Positions 51,405-60,000 of a stretch of DNA of 60,000 nucleotides are shown here, one piece after another. The stretch's first letter is position 1; the number at the start of each line of letters is the position of its first letter. Source of the DNA: Nymphaea colorata (lineage: Eukaryota > Streptophyta > Magnoliopsida > Nymphaeales > Nymphaeaceae); the NCBI RefSeq assembly GCF_008831285.2, contig NC_045139.1, forward strand, positions 4,812,704 through 4,872,703, in the 5' to 3' direction. The notes beneath the pieces were generated by a model that saw nothing but the letters and a program-made list of their open reading frames with translations, made no database searches and had not been told where the DNA came from. The translations under genes and the position numbers were made by a program.

Positions 51405-52175
51405 GTAGTACATATGTAATGGATTATTATATTGTTGGACAGAACCACGTGAATAATGTGAATTGGCTGAATCGGCTAAGTCAACAAACAGTTAAGAGAG
51501 TGGTTAGGTATCTGAAGGGAATAACTGGGGACAGCCTTCTTTGTAAACAATAAAAAATGAAGTAGCAGATATACCTATAAATAGTTTGTATTTTGTTCTT
51601 TTTTGGAGGCCTCCTCCTTTGTTTGTAGGTCTTGAACTTTGTTCATTTTTTTATTTTATATTTTTTTTTACAATAAAGGAACGGATTAGACAATATTTTC
51701 ATGAGAAGCAACAGATATACAAACTTTCTATTTACAATGATGCAGATTGGTATGGCATATCCAATGGCATATCCAGATAATAGAAGCTCACTATCAAGGT
51801 ATATTGTGTTTGCATTGGACAAAAGCTGGTCTTTTAGCACTCGTTTGACAAATAAAACCGTTTGAAACTGTTCTATCAATCTACCCTAAAATTGAAGTAA
51901 ATTTATGAAACACTTTTCAAGGTATTCCATTAATATGTCCTAAACTTTAGGCCATATTCATGGAACATTTAAATAATATTTTGTTGGTAAAATATACCTA
52001 AAAGATTGAGGCAAATTCATGAAACACTCTGTAAAATATTAGATGAATTTGCCCCAAGTCTTTGAACAGATTCATGGAATAGTTTGTCAGATAAAAAAAT
52101 TGAAGAAAAGGAAATTAATGAGCTTGAATATTAAGTGGTAGACTTATTCACCAAGGTATTTTTTGGCAGCTAGAA
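51405..52175 (+). mobile_element. Decayed Ty1/copia RT-RNase H fragment (after copy E)
   Basis: Fourth copy of the relic; the best preserved part is 51430-51553 with NWLNRLSQQTVKRVVRYLKG, followed by YNDADWYG at about 51730. A 12-bp repeat (tggcatatccaa) disrupts the RNase H motif. Confidence 0.65.
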
Positions 52176-52227
52176 CACTCGATAGCACTTGGCAAACCCG
52201 TGAATCAATCTCGGCCCAGCCCGTTTG

Positions 52228-52429
52228 AGCGGGGGACGGAGGGGGAGGGGGGAGACGGAGGGGGAGGGGAGACGGACGGGAAGTGGGAGGGTCGGAGGGC
52301 GAGAGGGAGACGGAGGGGGTGGGGGAGGGCCGGAGGGGGAGAGGGAGACGGAGGGGGAGGGGGAGGGCCGAAGGGGGAGAGGGAGACAGAGGGGGAGGGG
52401 GAGCGCCCTGCGGAGGGGGAGCGGGGGTC
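52228..52429 (+). repeat. G-rich minisatellite, 38-bp unit
   Basis: About 200 bases that are nearly all G and A on the + strand, inside an otherwise AT-rich spacer. Three clear 38-bp units at 52291-52328, 52329-52366 and 52367-52404, each containing GAGAGGGAGACGGAGGGGG, with shorter related pieces on both sides. Many G5 and G4 runs make quadruplex formation very likely. The homologous place after copies A and B is an ordinary GCCCGG repeat without expansion. The open frames across it are by-products of the base bias. Confidence 0.88.
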
Positions 52430-53579
52430 CAGCCCTGTTAAAATAAAAAATATTTTAAAATATAAAATAATTTTTTTAAATATAAAATATATTTTTAATA
52501 ATGAAATGAAAATAATATTAAATAACTTACCAAATTTAATCGGGTCCCATCAGGTCTACAAGGACCTGTTTTTCAGGCATGATGCCAACCTTATTTTTTT
52601 CCAAAGAGAGAGAGAGATATTTGCTTTTATGCATAAAAGTTTCCCATTTTCAACTGAGAGGGAGAGAGAAGGAGATCTCATTTTTCTCACCCTTCTTTTT
52701 ATCTCTCCTCTCTTTTTTTCCCTTTCTCCCTCGTTTGCTTTTTTTCAAACCTAACTCGAGCAATTCCGACCAGACTCGGGAATTCTAAGCGATGAGGTTT
52801 TTGAAAATCTGCTATAAAAAACCGTACCTTGAATCATGGCCAGGTTTTTAGCCAATCCTAGTCTACTAAGGCTATTCTTGATTTAGATCACCGAATTTAC
52901 CAACTATGCTCAATCTGTACTGAGTATTCCATAAACATGCACTGATCTTCAATGCAAATTCATAAGACAGTTATTGAATATTCTTGCTGTCAAACTGCCC
53001 CTAAAGGTTAAATAAGGTATGGATGTCTCGCCAAAATCTGAACATTTATAGCGGATAATACGTGGCCAATTTTCTTAGTTTCACAATTTCTTAGATTCAC
53101 AACATGAATAATAGAATTATGTGTCTCGCCCACTGTCTGCGCCATCCCATCAAATCTTTATGAGGCGGCGGACCCACCTCCAGCCATATGTGGAGCCCGC
53201 ATTAGACCTGGGTCGGTGACTTTAGTGACTCTCAACTGAAAAATTTTGAATCCGTAACTCCCAGCATAACCTCATGATCTGGTAGTACTCAATGTAACAA
53301 GAATGAGAGAGAGAGTTTGAGTTTGGTGGAAACTTTGTAAGTAGTTGTGCACTATGTGGTTGTTGGCTAACTGATCTAAAAATTGTGAACCACACTTTGG
53401 AAACATGGATTTTTCCTTTTGTTCCTTCCCAAGTATAAAAGAGACATTGCTAACTATCCCCTGGACATTTTTTGTTGTTTCAACTTTCAATTGATTGGAT
53501 ACAGATAATGTTGAAAAATATGGTTGATTCCCTAAGTAAGAGAGGGACAGGGGGGAAGTCAATGGTGTTATATGTTGAG

Positions 53580-53691
53580 GATACACTCGAGCAGCAGCAA
53601 AGCTAGAAAATTTTGCCACTTTATCGGCCAAACAAGATACACTGGAGCAGCGGCAGAGCTAGAAAATTTTGGTTAAGGGGTATTAGTTATA
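53580..53691. repeat. 56-bp tandem duplication (E-F spacer)
   Basis: Units begin at 53580 and 53636 with gatacact. Same period and position as 27828-27939. Confidence 0.85.
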
Positions 53692-53715
53692 AAGTTTTAA
53701 ATTATTAAGCATAAT

Positions 53716-53717
<2 letters not shown>

Positions 53718-53759
<42 letters not shown>
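53718..53759. repeat. (AT)n microsatellite
   Basis: About 42 bases of TA. Confidence 0.9.
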
Positions 53760-53763
<4 letters not shown>

Positions 53764-54704
53764 AAAACTTCAACAAAGTATCATATGATAAGCAAAGATT
53801 TATCCTTACAAGTTTGTTTACAGTAGTTACAACTTATTTTTTTTCTCAGTTTCTTTCGATGACTGTCACACGTTAGATTCGATGACTGTCACACGTTAGA
53901 GGAACATGGAGTGGTGGTTGAATATTACATTTGGCAAATTGGTCGATGATTTTAGGATTTTGATTTCTTTACGTCTCAAATCCAAGGATGTAAACCTATC
54001 TTTGCAGATTTGAAGGATACTAGAGATTTTAATTCATGGTTCTCAAATCAACAATTTGTTAGAACTATGGTTTTTGAATACCTCATTCTAAATCCAATCA
54101 TCGAATCTAAAAATCAGGCTATAATCATATGCCCATAAAAGGGCATCCAACTACCCTTTATCTTTTATGATCTCTGATCCTTAGGATTTGAAATACATAG
54201 ATCTAAGTTCCTACTCTCTTCCCTCCTATTTTATGAAAGCATGTCACATCAAATCTATGCGTCTAAAATTAAAGTAATCACCTCGAAGCCAGTAGCAGAG
54301 CTACCATGGGGCTGGTGTCAGCAACTATCCACCCCAGCCGATGTAAACCTTTGTAAAATTTTTATTTTATCATGTGTTGAATTCAGGCATAGCCATATGG
54401 GGCGTTCGCACCAGACCCAGGCCAATGCTTTGTAGTTTTACGTGCACCCAATCCATTGCAATAATAAAATGGGTCAGTGCCTCTCAGCTAAAACTTTCTG
54501 GCTCCGCTTCTACTCGAAGCTTTTTTTCAATGAAAGCTTTCTTTCATGTAGTTCTCCAGAATGCACCACTTGAAGGTTCTGTCCTCGTGGGCCTCCAACT
54601 ATCATGCATTGAGACAGCCATGAAAAACACTATAGAAAACCTGCTTAACGAGTATACTGATGCCCTATTTCATGCCCTCGAAGATGTACTTGCTGTGAGA
54701 TATT

Positions 54705-54734
54705 TATTATTTCATGAACGTTCATGAAATAATA
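54705..54734. repeat. 30-bp perfect palindrome (second copy)
   Basis: Identical to 28991-29020. Centred on GAACGTTC. Confidence 0.9.
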
Positions 54735-54882
54735 GACGTTTTTGTGCGGACAAAAAATTGGGAAAATCTCTTACAAATCTAAAAGGACAACAGAAAAATA
54801 TTTCGATATTCTTTTTTCCTGTGATTGATGCATGAGCATGGTGCTAAGATCATTTTCCAACAAATTATACATTAAAGTGATT

Positions 54883-55150
54883 TTCCTGTTCATCAAACCC
54901 TCCTTGTAAGAACAACTAAAAGAAAAGAGAACATGACAAAAAGCTGCATAAAAATTGAAAAACAACACATCACCTACTCATCTTTCAAAAATAACTAAAT
55001 AGACTGTCGACATTTCTTCCTGTTCATCAAACTCTCCTTGTAAGAACAACTAAAAGAAAAGAGAACATGACAAAAAGCTGCATAAAAATTGAAAAGCAAC
55101 ACATCACCTACTCATCTTTCAAAAATAATTAAATAGACTGTCGACATTTC
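54883..55150. repeat. 134-bp tandem duplication
   Basis: Units 54883-55016 and 55017-55150, starting ttcctgttcatcaaac, differing at only a few bases. The C-D spacer has a single unit (about 29168). Confidence 0.88.
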
Positions 55151-55395
55151 TCTATTACTCTCAAATCGCTGCTTCCAAATAAAAAAGGTTAATTTGCACA
55201 AGTATCTTTGTAGAAACAAAATATCTGAAAAATAAATTTATTTATTAAAAAAAAGACCTTTGTTGTCCAACGAGGGACGTGGCTCGTAAAACAAAATATT
55301 TTATTTGAAAGGGGATCTTGATCAGACTGCAAGGTCTATGTCAGTCTTCCTCCCTGCATTGCTTTCTGGTAAACTATTTCTCTTGGTGTTGACAG

Positions 55396-55455
55396 ATGGG
55401 AATGAGCAGTGCACTGAACACATTGTGTGGAAAGTCCCATGGGGCAAAGCAATAT
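55396..55455 (+). pseudogene. MATE transporter remnant, copy F
   Basis: Only the last part of intron 1 and the first 60 bases of exon 2 remain (GMSSALNTLCGKSHGAKQY). The next base starts the copia LTR at the same codon as in D. The signature is eroded: Asp to Asn and Gln to Lys against copies C and E. Exon 1 and promoter are deleted. Exon 2 might resume beyond the retroelement, right of the window. Confidence 0.85.
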
Positions 55456-55735
55456 TAATAAGTTGAGCCAAAAAACAGAGAAGGTACAATACAGCAACAG
55501 GATTTACCATGGTAGAAGGAGGAGGAGCTCTTTATTATTTCAATCTTTTGTTAAGGGTGCAGTTGCTCTTTATATAGGATTACAATATAATAGGCAGCAT
55601 TTCTAAGTCATCCATTGAGGCAACGGTATAAGAGACGAGGAAGGCAGGTTGGAGCCTTTCTAAAATTTTTATTTTCTTAGATGACTCTCAACATTCTCTT
55701 CAATGGTTCTTGATCTCCTCCAATTTTGTGTGACA
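55456..55735 (-). repeat. 3' LTR of the copia element in F
   Basis: About 280 bp. The + strand begins TAATAAGTTGAGCCA, the same 15 bases that start the other LTR at 59986, which fixes the border. In element orientation it begins TGTCA and ends CTTATTA. About 25 bases (tggttcggcttagatgcct region) present in the D LTR are missing. Confidence 0.8.
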
Positions 55736-55744
55736 GTCTTCCCC

Positions 55745-56448
55745 TCAAGTTGGTGCACAGATATCAATTTGTCTCAACTTGTTGGCAATTTTGTGATGTT
55801 TTTCTTTGCTGATAGTTTTTGTGAAAATATCAGCCAACTGATGTTTGCTTCTAACATGAGGTATTTCAATGATTTCACTTTGGTTCTTTTCTCTAACAAA
55901 GTGACAATCCACTTCTATGTGTTTTGTCTTCTCATGAAAGACGGGATTAGCATTGATATGAATTACTCTCATATTGTCACACATTAACTTCATCGGTACC
56001 TCAGGCTCAATATTCATGTCCTTTAGTAAGGCTTTAGTCCAGATTAACTCACATGTGCAGGCTGTCATGGCTCTATACTATGCCTCTGTGCTTGATCGAG
56101 TACAGATTGTTTTTTTCTTTTTCATGATATCAGATTTGCACCTACAAAAGTATAGTATCCAGAAGTTGATCTTCTATTGTTTGGAGTTCCTGCCCAATCA
56201 GCAACTGCATATCCAATGACATTGAGAAAACTGTTTCTTCTCATTACGATTCCTCTCCCTAGAGTCCCTTTTAGATATTTTAGAATTCTATGTGCAGCTT
56301 CTACATGAGTGGACATTGGCTTATGCATGAACTGACTAACAAGGTTGACAGCGTATGTGATGTCTGGCCCGATCACAGTAAGAGAGATGAGCTTTCCAAT
56401 GAGGTTTTGAAAACTTTTGAACATTTGCAACTGCTTCTCCTTCTTCAT
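55745..56448 (-). pseudogene. copia RNase H domain (element in F)
   Basis: 56122-56448: VEAAHRILKYLKGTLGRGI, YAVADWAGTPNNRRSTSGYY and TFVGANLISW. 55745-56068: IWTKALLKDMN, CDNMRVIHINANPVFHEKTK, HIEVDCHFVREK, HQLADIFTKTISKE, ending DICAPT. The two halves are in different frames, so no continuous enzyme. Confidence 0.82.
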
Positions 56449-57132
56449 TTCTTAGCTTGCAATTGATTTCCATGGGAGTATCAGCACACTTAGTTCTCAA
56501 GTAGCCGATTTCTTTGAGAAAATCTAGAGTGTATTTTCTTTGACAAATAAACACTTCTTTATCAGATTGTGCTACTTCAATGCCAAGAAAGTATCTCAAT
56601 CTTCCTAAGTCTTTTATCTCGAATTCATTATTGAGATACTCTTTTACTTGTTTCATGTTTTGCATGTCGTCTCCCGTTATTATAACATCATCCACGTAAA
56701 CTAGTAATATAGTGATCTTTGAAGCACGATTATAGGTAAACATGGTATAGTCAGATGTGCTTTTGGAAAAACAATTTTTCACAAGAGCCTCACTGACTCT
56801 GGAAAACCATGTCGGGGAGATTGTTTTAAACCATACAATGCCTTCTTCAGTTTTCACACATATCCCTTTTCATTTTTTATGTCTTTCGGAGTTTTCATGA
56901 AAACTTCTTCATTTAAATCACCATGCAAGAACGAATTTTTTATATCCAATTGCATAAGTTCACACCTTTTGTTTGAAACTGCTGAGAGTAATATTCTAAT
57001 AGAGCTCATTTTGGCAAGTAGAGCAAATGTCTCATTATAATCAACCCCTTTTGTTTGTGTAAATCCTTTTCCAACCAATCTTGCTTTGAACCTCTCGACA
57101 GATCCATCACTCCTATATTTTATTCGGTACAC
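56336..57132 (-). pseudogene. copia reverse transcriptase (element in F)
   Basis: 56854-57132 gives the fingers region (MYRIKYRSDGSVERFKARLV, GKGFTQTKGVDYNETFA, DIKNSFLHGDLNEEVFMKTP); 56336-56857 gives the palm with YVDD (56687-56698), FEIKDLGRLRYFLGIEVAQS and CQRKYTLDFLKEIGYL. The conserved YGLKQSPRAWF segment is damaged at the join near 56850. Closer to a working enzyme than the D copy (YVDD rather than YMDD), yet frameshifted. Confidence 0.87.
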
Positions 57133-57682
57133 CCACTTGCACCCAACAGTTTTTTCCTTCTGGTAGAAGCACCATTTCTCAAGTGTGGTTTCTTTGTAGT
57201 GCTTTTAGTTCTTTTTTCATGGCGTCTCTCCATCTTGGGTCCATGTTTGCCTGCAAGAAATTTTTAGGCTCTTCATGGTGGTAAGCATTCAATACATAAT
57301 CTCGATATGATTTTGACAAATTTTCAAAAGTTAGATAATCATCAATGGAATGAATTTTGTCAAAAGATAAGTATGTATAGAAATCACTTAGCCTGGTTGG
57401 TGACTTGGTGGACGTAAACGATCTATGTAGTGGTTGCTCGGTCAAGATTTTTTGGGTGGACCTTTGAGACATTTCATAATCTTGAGGAGTAGCAATATGA
57501 TTAACTTCATTGGACTGAGGATGTTGATCGCCATCACTTTGATTTTGGTTCCCAGGAAATTGATTTGCATTAGAACACCTATGTTTTCATGGATGCTCAC
57601 CAATGGTTGTGGAAGACTAATGTCAACAAGTTTTTGTTGTTTTGTCTCCCCCTAAATGCTATTCTCATAAAATGGTTCTTGT

Positions 57683-58635
57683 TTAAAAAACTTTGTCATG
57701 AGTGACAAAGAATTTTTTCAAATGAGGTTCATAACATTTGAACCATTTCTTTTTACTTGAATATCCAAGAAAATTACATTTCATAACCCTTTTTCCTAAT
57801 TTATTTCTAAATTTTACTTGAACATGAACAAAACATTTGCATCCAAAAACTTTAAAATGATTAATAGAAACAGATTTATTTATAAGTAATTGAATCAGAA
57901 TTTGATCGTTAATGCTCGGATTAGGTATTCTATTTGCTATATAACATGTGGTTCCTATTGCTTCATACCAAAAGCAGATTGGAACATTCATGTGGATCAT
58001 TAATGACCTAGCAATATTAAGCAACCGTTGGTTTTTGCATTCTTTGACTCCATTTTGTTGCGGAGTACCAGCGCAAGTGAGTTGGCGACATATGCCTTTC
58101 TTTTTCATAAAATCATCAAGTACTTGATTGACATATTCTCCTCCATTATCCGACCATAATTTTTTTATTTTGTCCCATATTATGTGTATACAAGCTCATA
58201 ATATTCTTCAAAATTTTTGGCAACGTCACTCTTTTTTTTTAGAAAATAAAGCCAAGTCATGCGAGTTTTATCATCAATAAAAAAAACATAGTATTTATAT
58301 CCAGAATGACACTCGACTGGGGTTGGGCCCCAAACATCATAATGAATTAAATCAAAAATTTCAGCAGACCTTTTTCCTGAGTTTTGAAAAGGTAATCTAG
58401 TTGATTTTGACAATTCACATGCATCACAAGAATGTCCATCAGGTTTGACGTTTGGAACAAGAATTTTCAGCAACCTATCTGAATTATGACCAAGCCGAGA
58501 GTGCCACAATTTGTATTCAGATGTCTTTTCTGCACGAGCAAGAAAACCAGCCTCAATGTTGTGTATGACATATAGACCGTTGTGCTCGCACCCTCTACCA
58601 ATCTCCTTCCTTGACTCTTTGTCCTCAAAATTCAC
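57683..58635 (-). pseudogene. copia integrase (element in F)
   Basis: 58180-58635 has the gag-pre-integrase zinc motif (LWHSRLGHNSDRLL, then CDACELSKSTRLPF), followed by the catalytic core start (FDLIHYDVWGPTPVECHSGY and FIDDKTRMTWLYF). 57683-58108 has the rest (GTPQQNGVKECKNQRLLNIA, CYIANRIPNPSIND, KVFGCKCFVHVQ). A frame break lies between 58110 and 58180. Confidence 0.85.
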
Positions 58636-58639
58636 ATTC

Positions 58640-58830
58640 TTTGGAAAAAAATAACTAAGCTATTATAGTCTTCAGTTATCTTACTTACAGATATAAGGTA
58701 GGCATAAAGTTTAGGATGATTTGAAAAAACAATATTCCCCAATGCCTTCTACAGCAATGGGTGTGCCATCAGCTGTTTTTTTTTTAATGTGATCGGTGGC
58801 CCCAGAGCCAATAATTCATCCTAGATTTTT
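58640..58830 (-). pseudogene. copia protease region (element in F), active site destroyed
   Basis: The frame reads LG, stop (TGA), IIGSGATDHIKKK around 58784-58820. Copia proteases usually read W-I-(I/V)-D-S-G-A-T-D-H here. The expected Trp is now a TGA and the catalytic Asp is Gly (GGC), so the enzyme cannot work. The remainder (TADGTPIAVEGIG) fits the family. Confidence 0.75.
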
Positions 58831-59938
58831 TGAATGAGTAATGAGAGCACGGTGCATACCTTCAGACGAATTTCCAATAGGCTGAGTAGAAACCAAATTT
58901 TTCTTAGAAAAATGCTGGAAGAATTTTTCCAGCTCTTCACGGGTGATGAAGTTGGTTGTGTTGAGGCTGTTTGACGAGAATGACTTCTCCTTTAATGACA
59001 GCTTCCCATTTAGCCCCCAACATTTTTCTCTAGTGTATCCAGTTTTTTTGCAATATGAACATTGAACACGATTTCTTCCTCTCTGCATGATGGTCACGTT
59101 TCCACCGCCTTTAATATCACGTCTGGAATTGTTAGACAGTGGTTCGGAATGGGTTTGGAATTGTTAGCAGCCTCATTTTTCTTTTCCGGATTCATAACCT
59201 TCTGGCCAGCAAAGTCTCTTTGTTTGGTTTGAAAGACTTGATTGAAATTTGGCAATTGATTTGTCATGAGTATTTGACTTCTAACACTCTCAAATTCAAA
59301 CCAAGTCCACCAAGGAAATGAAAGATTTTATCCTCTTCCAAACGTTGTTTGTACATGTTTGGGTCAGTTATAGCAGGGCGATATTGCATTAGATCCTCCC
59401 ATAGACTACGGTATTGACTAAGATAAAATTGTATCGACTTGTCTCCCATTGAGGTATGAGCAAGTTCTAATTGAATTTGATAGACTACGGTATTGACTAA
59501 GATAAAATTGTATCGACTTGTCTCCCACTGAGATATGAGCAAGTTCTAATTGAATTTGATAAACTCTAGCCAAACTATTTTGTTCCCCATATACTTCTTT
59601 TAAAGTATTCCATATATCCTTAGCCGTTTCATGATAAACAAGCATATTTGAAACACTAGGCTCCATGGAATTTTTAACCAAGACAGAACTAAATCATTTT
59701 CAGACTGCCATTCATGAAAATTTGGATCAGAAATGGCTGTAGGGTGAATCTTACTGGTAACATAGCCAATTTTTTATTGTCCACTAAAAATGAGTCTTGC
59801 TGATTTAGCCCATCCTAGATAATTGGATCCACTCAAAAGAGTCGTGATCTTCAAGGTATTATTCTCATCAGCTGTAGACTTCTTTACACCGTCATTTGAA
59901 TTGTTATCTTGATCCCCATTGATTTGAGATTCGGCCAT
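58816..59938 (-). pseudogene. copia gag (element in F)
   Basis: Starts at ATG (59938-59936, MAESQINGDQDN) with the usual N-terminal LLSGSNYLGWAKSARL motif. The middle carries VYHETAKDIWNTLKEVYGE and QIQLELAH. The end (58816-59097) has a zinc knuckle, CSYCKKTGYTREKC, in which Tyr replaces the normal His. Stops follow FSGQ, and a 79-bp tandem duplication (59402-59559) shifts the frame, so no full gag can be made. Confidence 0.82.
59402..59559. repeat. 79-bp tandem duplication in gag
   Basis: Units 59402-59480 and 59481-59559, both starting tagactacggtattgacta, differing at two or three bases. Not divisible by three. Confidence 0.9.
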
Positions 59939-59973
59939 GGTGGAGAAGATTGAATGCCAAGATCACGAATAAT

Positions 59974-59985
59974 GCTCTAATACCA
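59974..59985 (-). other. Primer-binding site of the copia element
   Basis: In element orientation TGGTATTAGAGC, one base off the TGGTATCAGAGC commonly used by plant copia elements to bind initiator tRNA-Met. It directly abuts the LTR border at 59986. Confidence 0.8.
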
Positions 59986-60000
59986 TAATAAGTTGAGCCA
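59986..60000 (-). repeat. Start of the 5' LTR of the copia element in F (cut by window end)
   Basis: These 15 bases, TAATAAGTTGAGCCA, equal the first 15 bases of the 3' LTR at 55456. Confidence 0.8.

Larger units (their letters stand above)
50400..55395. other. Spacer between copy E and remnant F
   Basis: No gene recognised. Shared 3' block (about 50550-51080), copia relic (51405-52175), G-rich minisatellite (52228-52429), GA/CT block (about 52600-52740), spacer repeat (about 53120-53700) with the 56-bp duplication, (AT)n tract, palindrome (54705-54734) and a 134-bp duplication (54883-55150). Near 55320-55335 it jumps directly to intron 1 just before exon 2 of F, so about 1.5 kb, including promoter and exon 1, is deleted relative to D. 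Confidence 0.6.
55456..60000 (-). mobile_element. Ty1/copia retrotransposon in exon 2 of remnant F (5' LTR runs off the window)
   Basis: Minus-strand element, nearly complete in order: 5' LTR (59986 onward), primer-binding site (59974-59985), gag, protease, integrase, RT, RNase H, polypurine tract (cttcccctcaa on +, 55737-55747), 3' LTR (55456-55735). The gag-protease-INT-RT-RH order defines copia. The reading frame is broken in several places, and the protease active site is mutated, so it is dead. Its left junction equals that of the truncated element in D. Confidence 0.92.

Noticed and set aside
52200-52754. 184-codon frame over the G-rich minisatellite
   Set aside because: Gly/Glu/Arg-rich translation of repeats joined to the GA/CT block; no start context or domain.

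Overview
The window is nuclear DNA from a flowering plant. It is AT-rich, its genes have GT-AG introns, plant-type MATE (DETOXIFICATION) transporter exons recur along it, and it carries Ty1/copia, hAT, PIF/Harbinger-like and tRNA-SINE elements plus many long (AT)n, (CT)n and (GA)n tracts. I cannot place it to family or genus from sequence alone.

Layout: one tandem array of MATE transporter genes, all on the + strand, fills the window. I call the copies A-F. A (exons 4-9 only; exons 1-3 lie left of the window) ends at 5137. B (8894-12110) is a pseudogene that lost exons 2-5. C (17892-24740) and E (43643-50399) are intact nine-exon genes, each encoding 493 residues. D (30828-31140) and F (55396-55455) are remnants. 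In both D and F, exon 2 is cut at the same codon by the same minus-strand copia retrotransposon: 31141 to about 34098 truncated in D, 55456 to beyond 60000 in F. The long spacers between copies are themselves repeated and carry an older copia RT/RNase H relic and a chain of shared repeats, so the duplicated unit is gene plus spacer, roughly 9-13 kb long.

Shared derived marks (the copia insertion in D and F, a 56-bp duplication and a 30-bp palindrome downstream of C and of E) indicate that a C-D block and an E-F block arose from one larger segmental duplication. About 5 kb between D and E (34100-39060) has no counterpart elsewhere in the window.

Secondary elements with readable ends: a 1042-bp non-autonomous hAT in intron 6 of copy A; a tRNA-derived SINE in intron 6 of copy C; a 1.64-kb TIR element between D and E that carries fragments of a GHR1-like receptor kinase and, antisense, of an mTERF-like gene; a 359-bp TIR element next to it; and a G-rich 38-bp minisatellite downstream of E. 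Several short tandem duplications (56, 67, 79, 112, 116, 134 and 142 bp) are scattered through the array.

Functionally, the only apparently working genes are C and E, and A if its missing exons are intact. They should encode 12-helix membrane antiporters exporting or sequestering small organic molecules or metals; the substrate cannot be read from sequence. I found no new kind of biological system. The interest lies in the array's duplication history and in the gene-capturing transposon.
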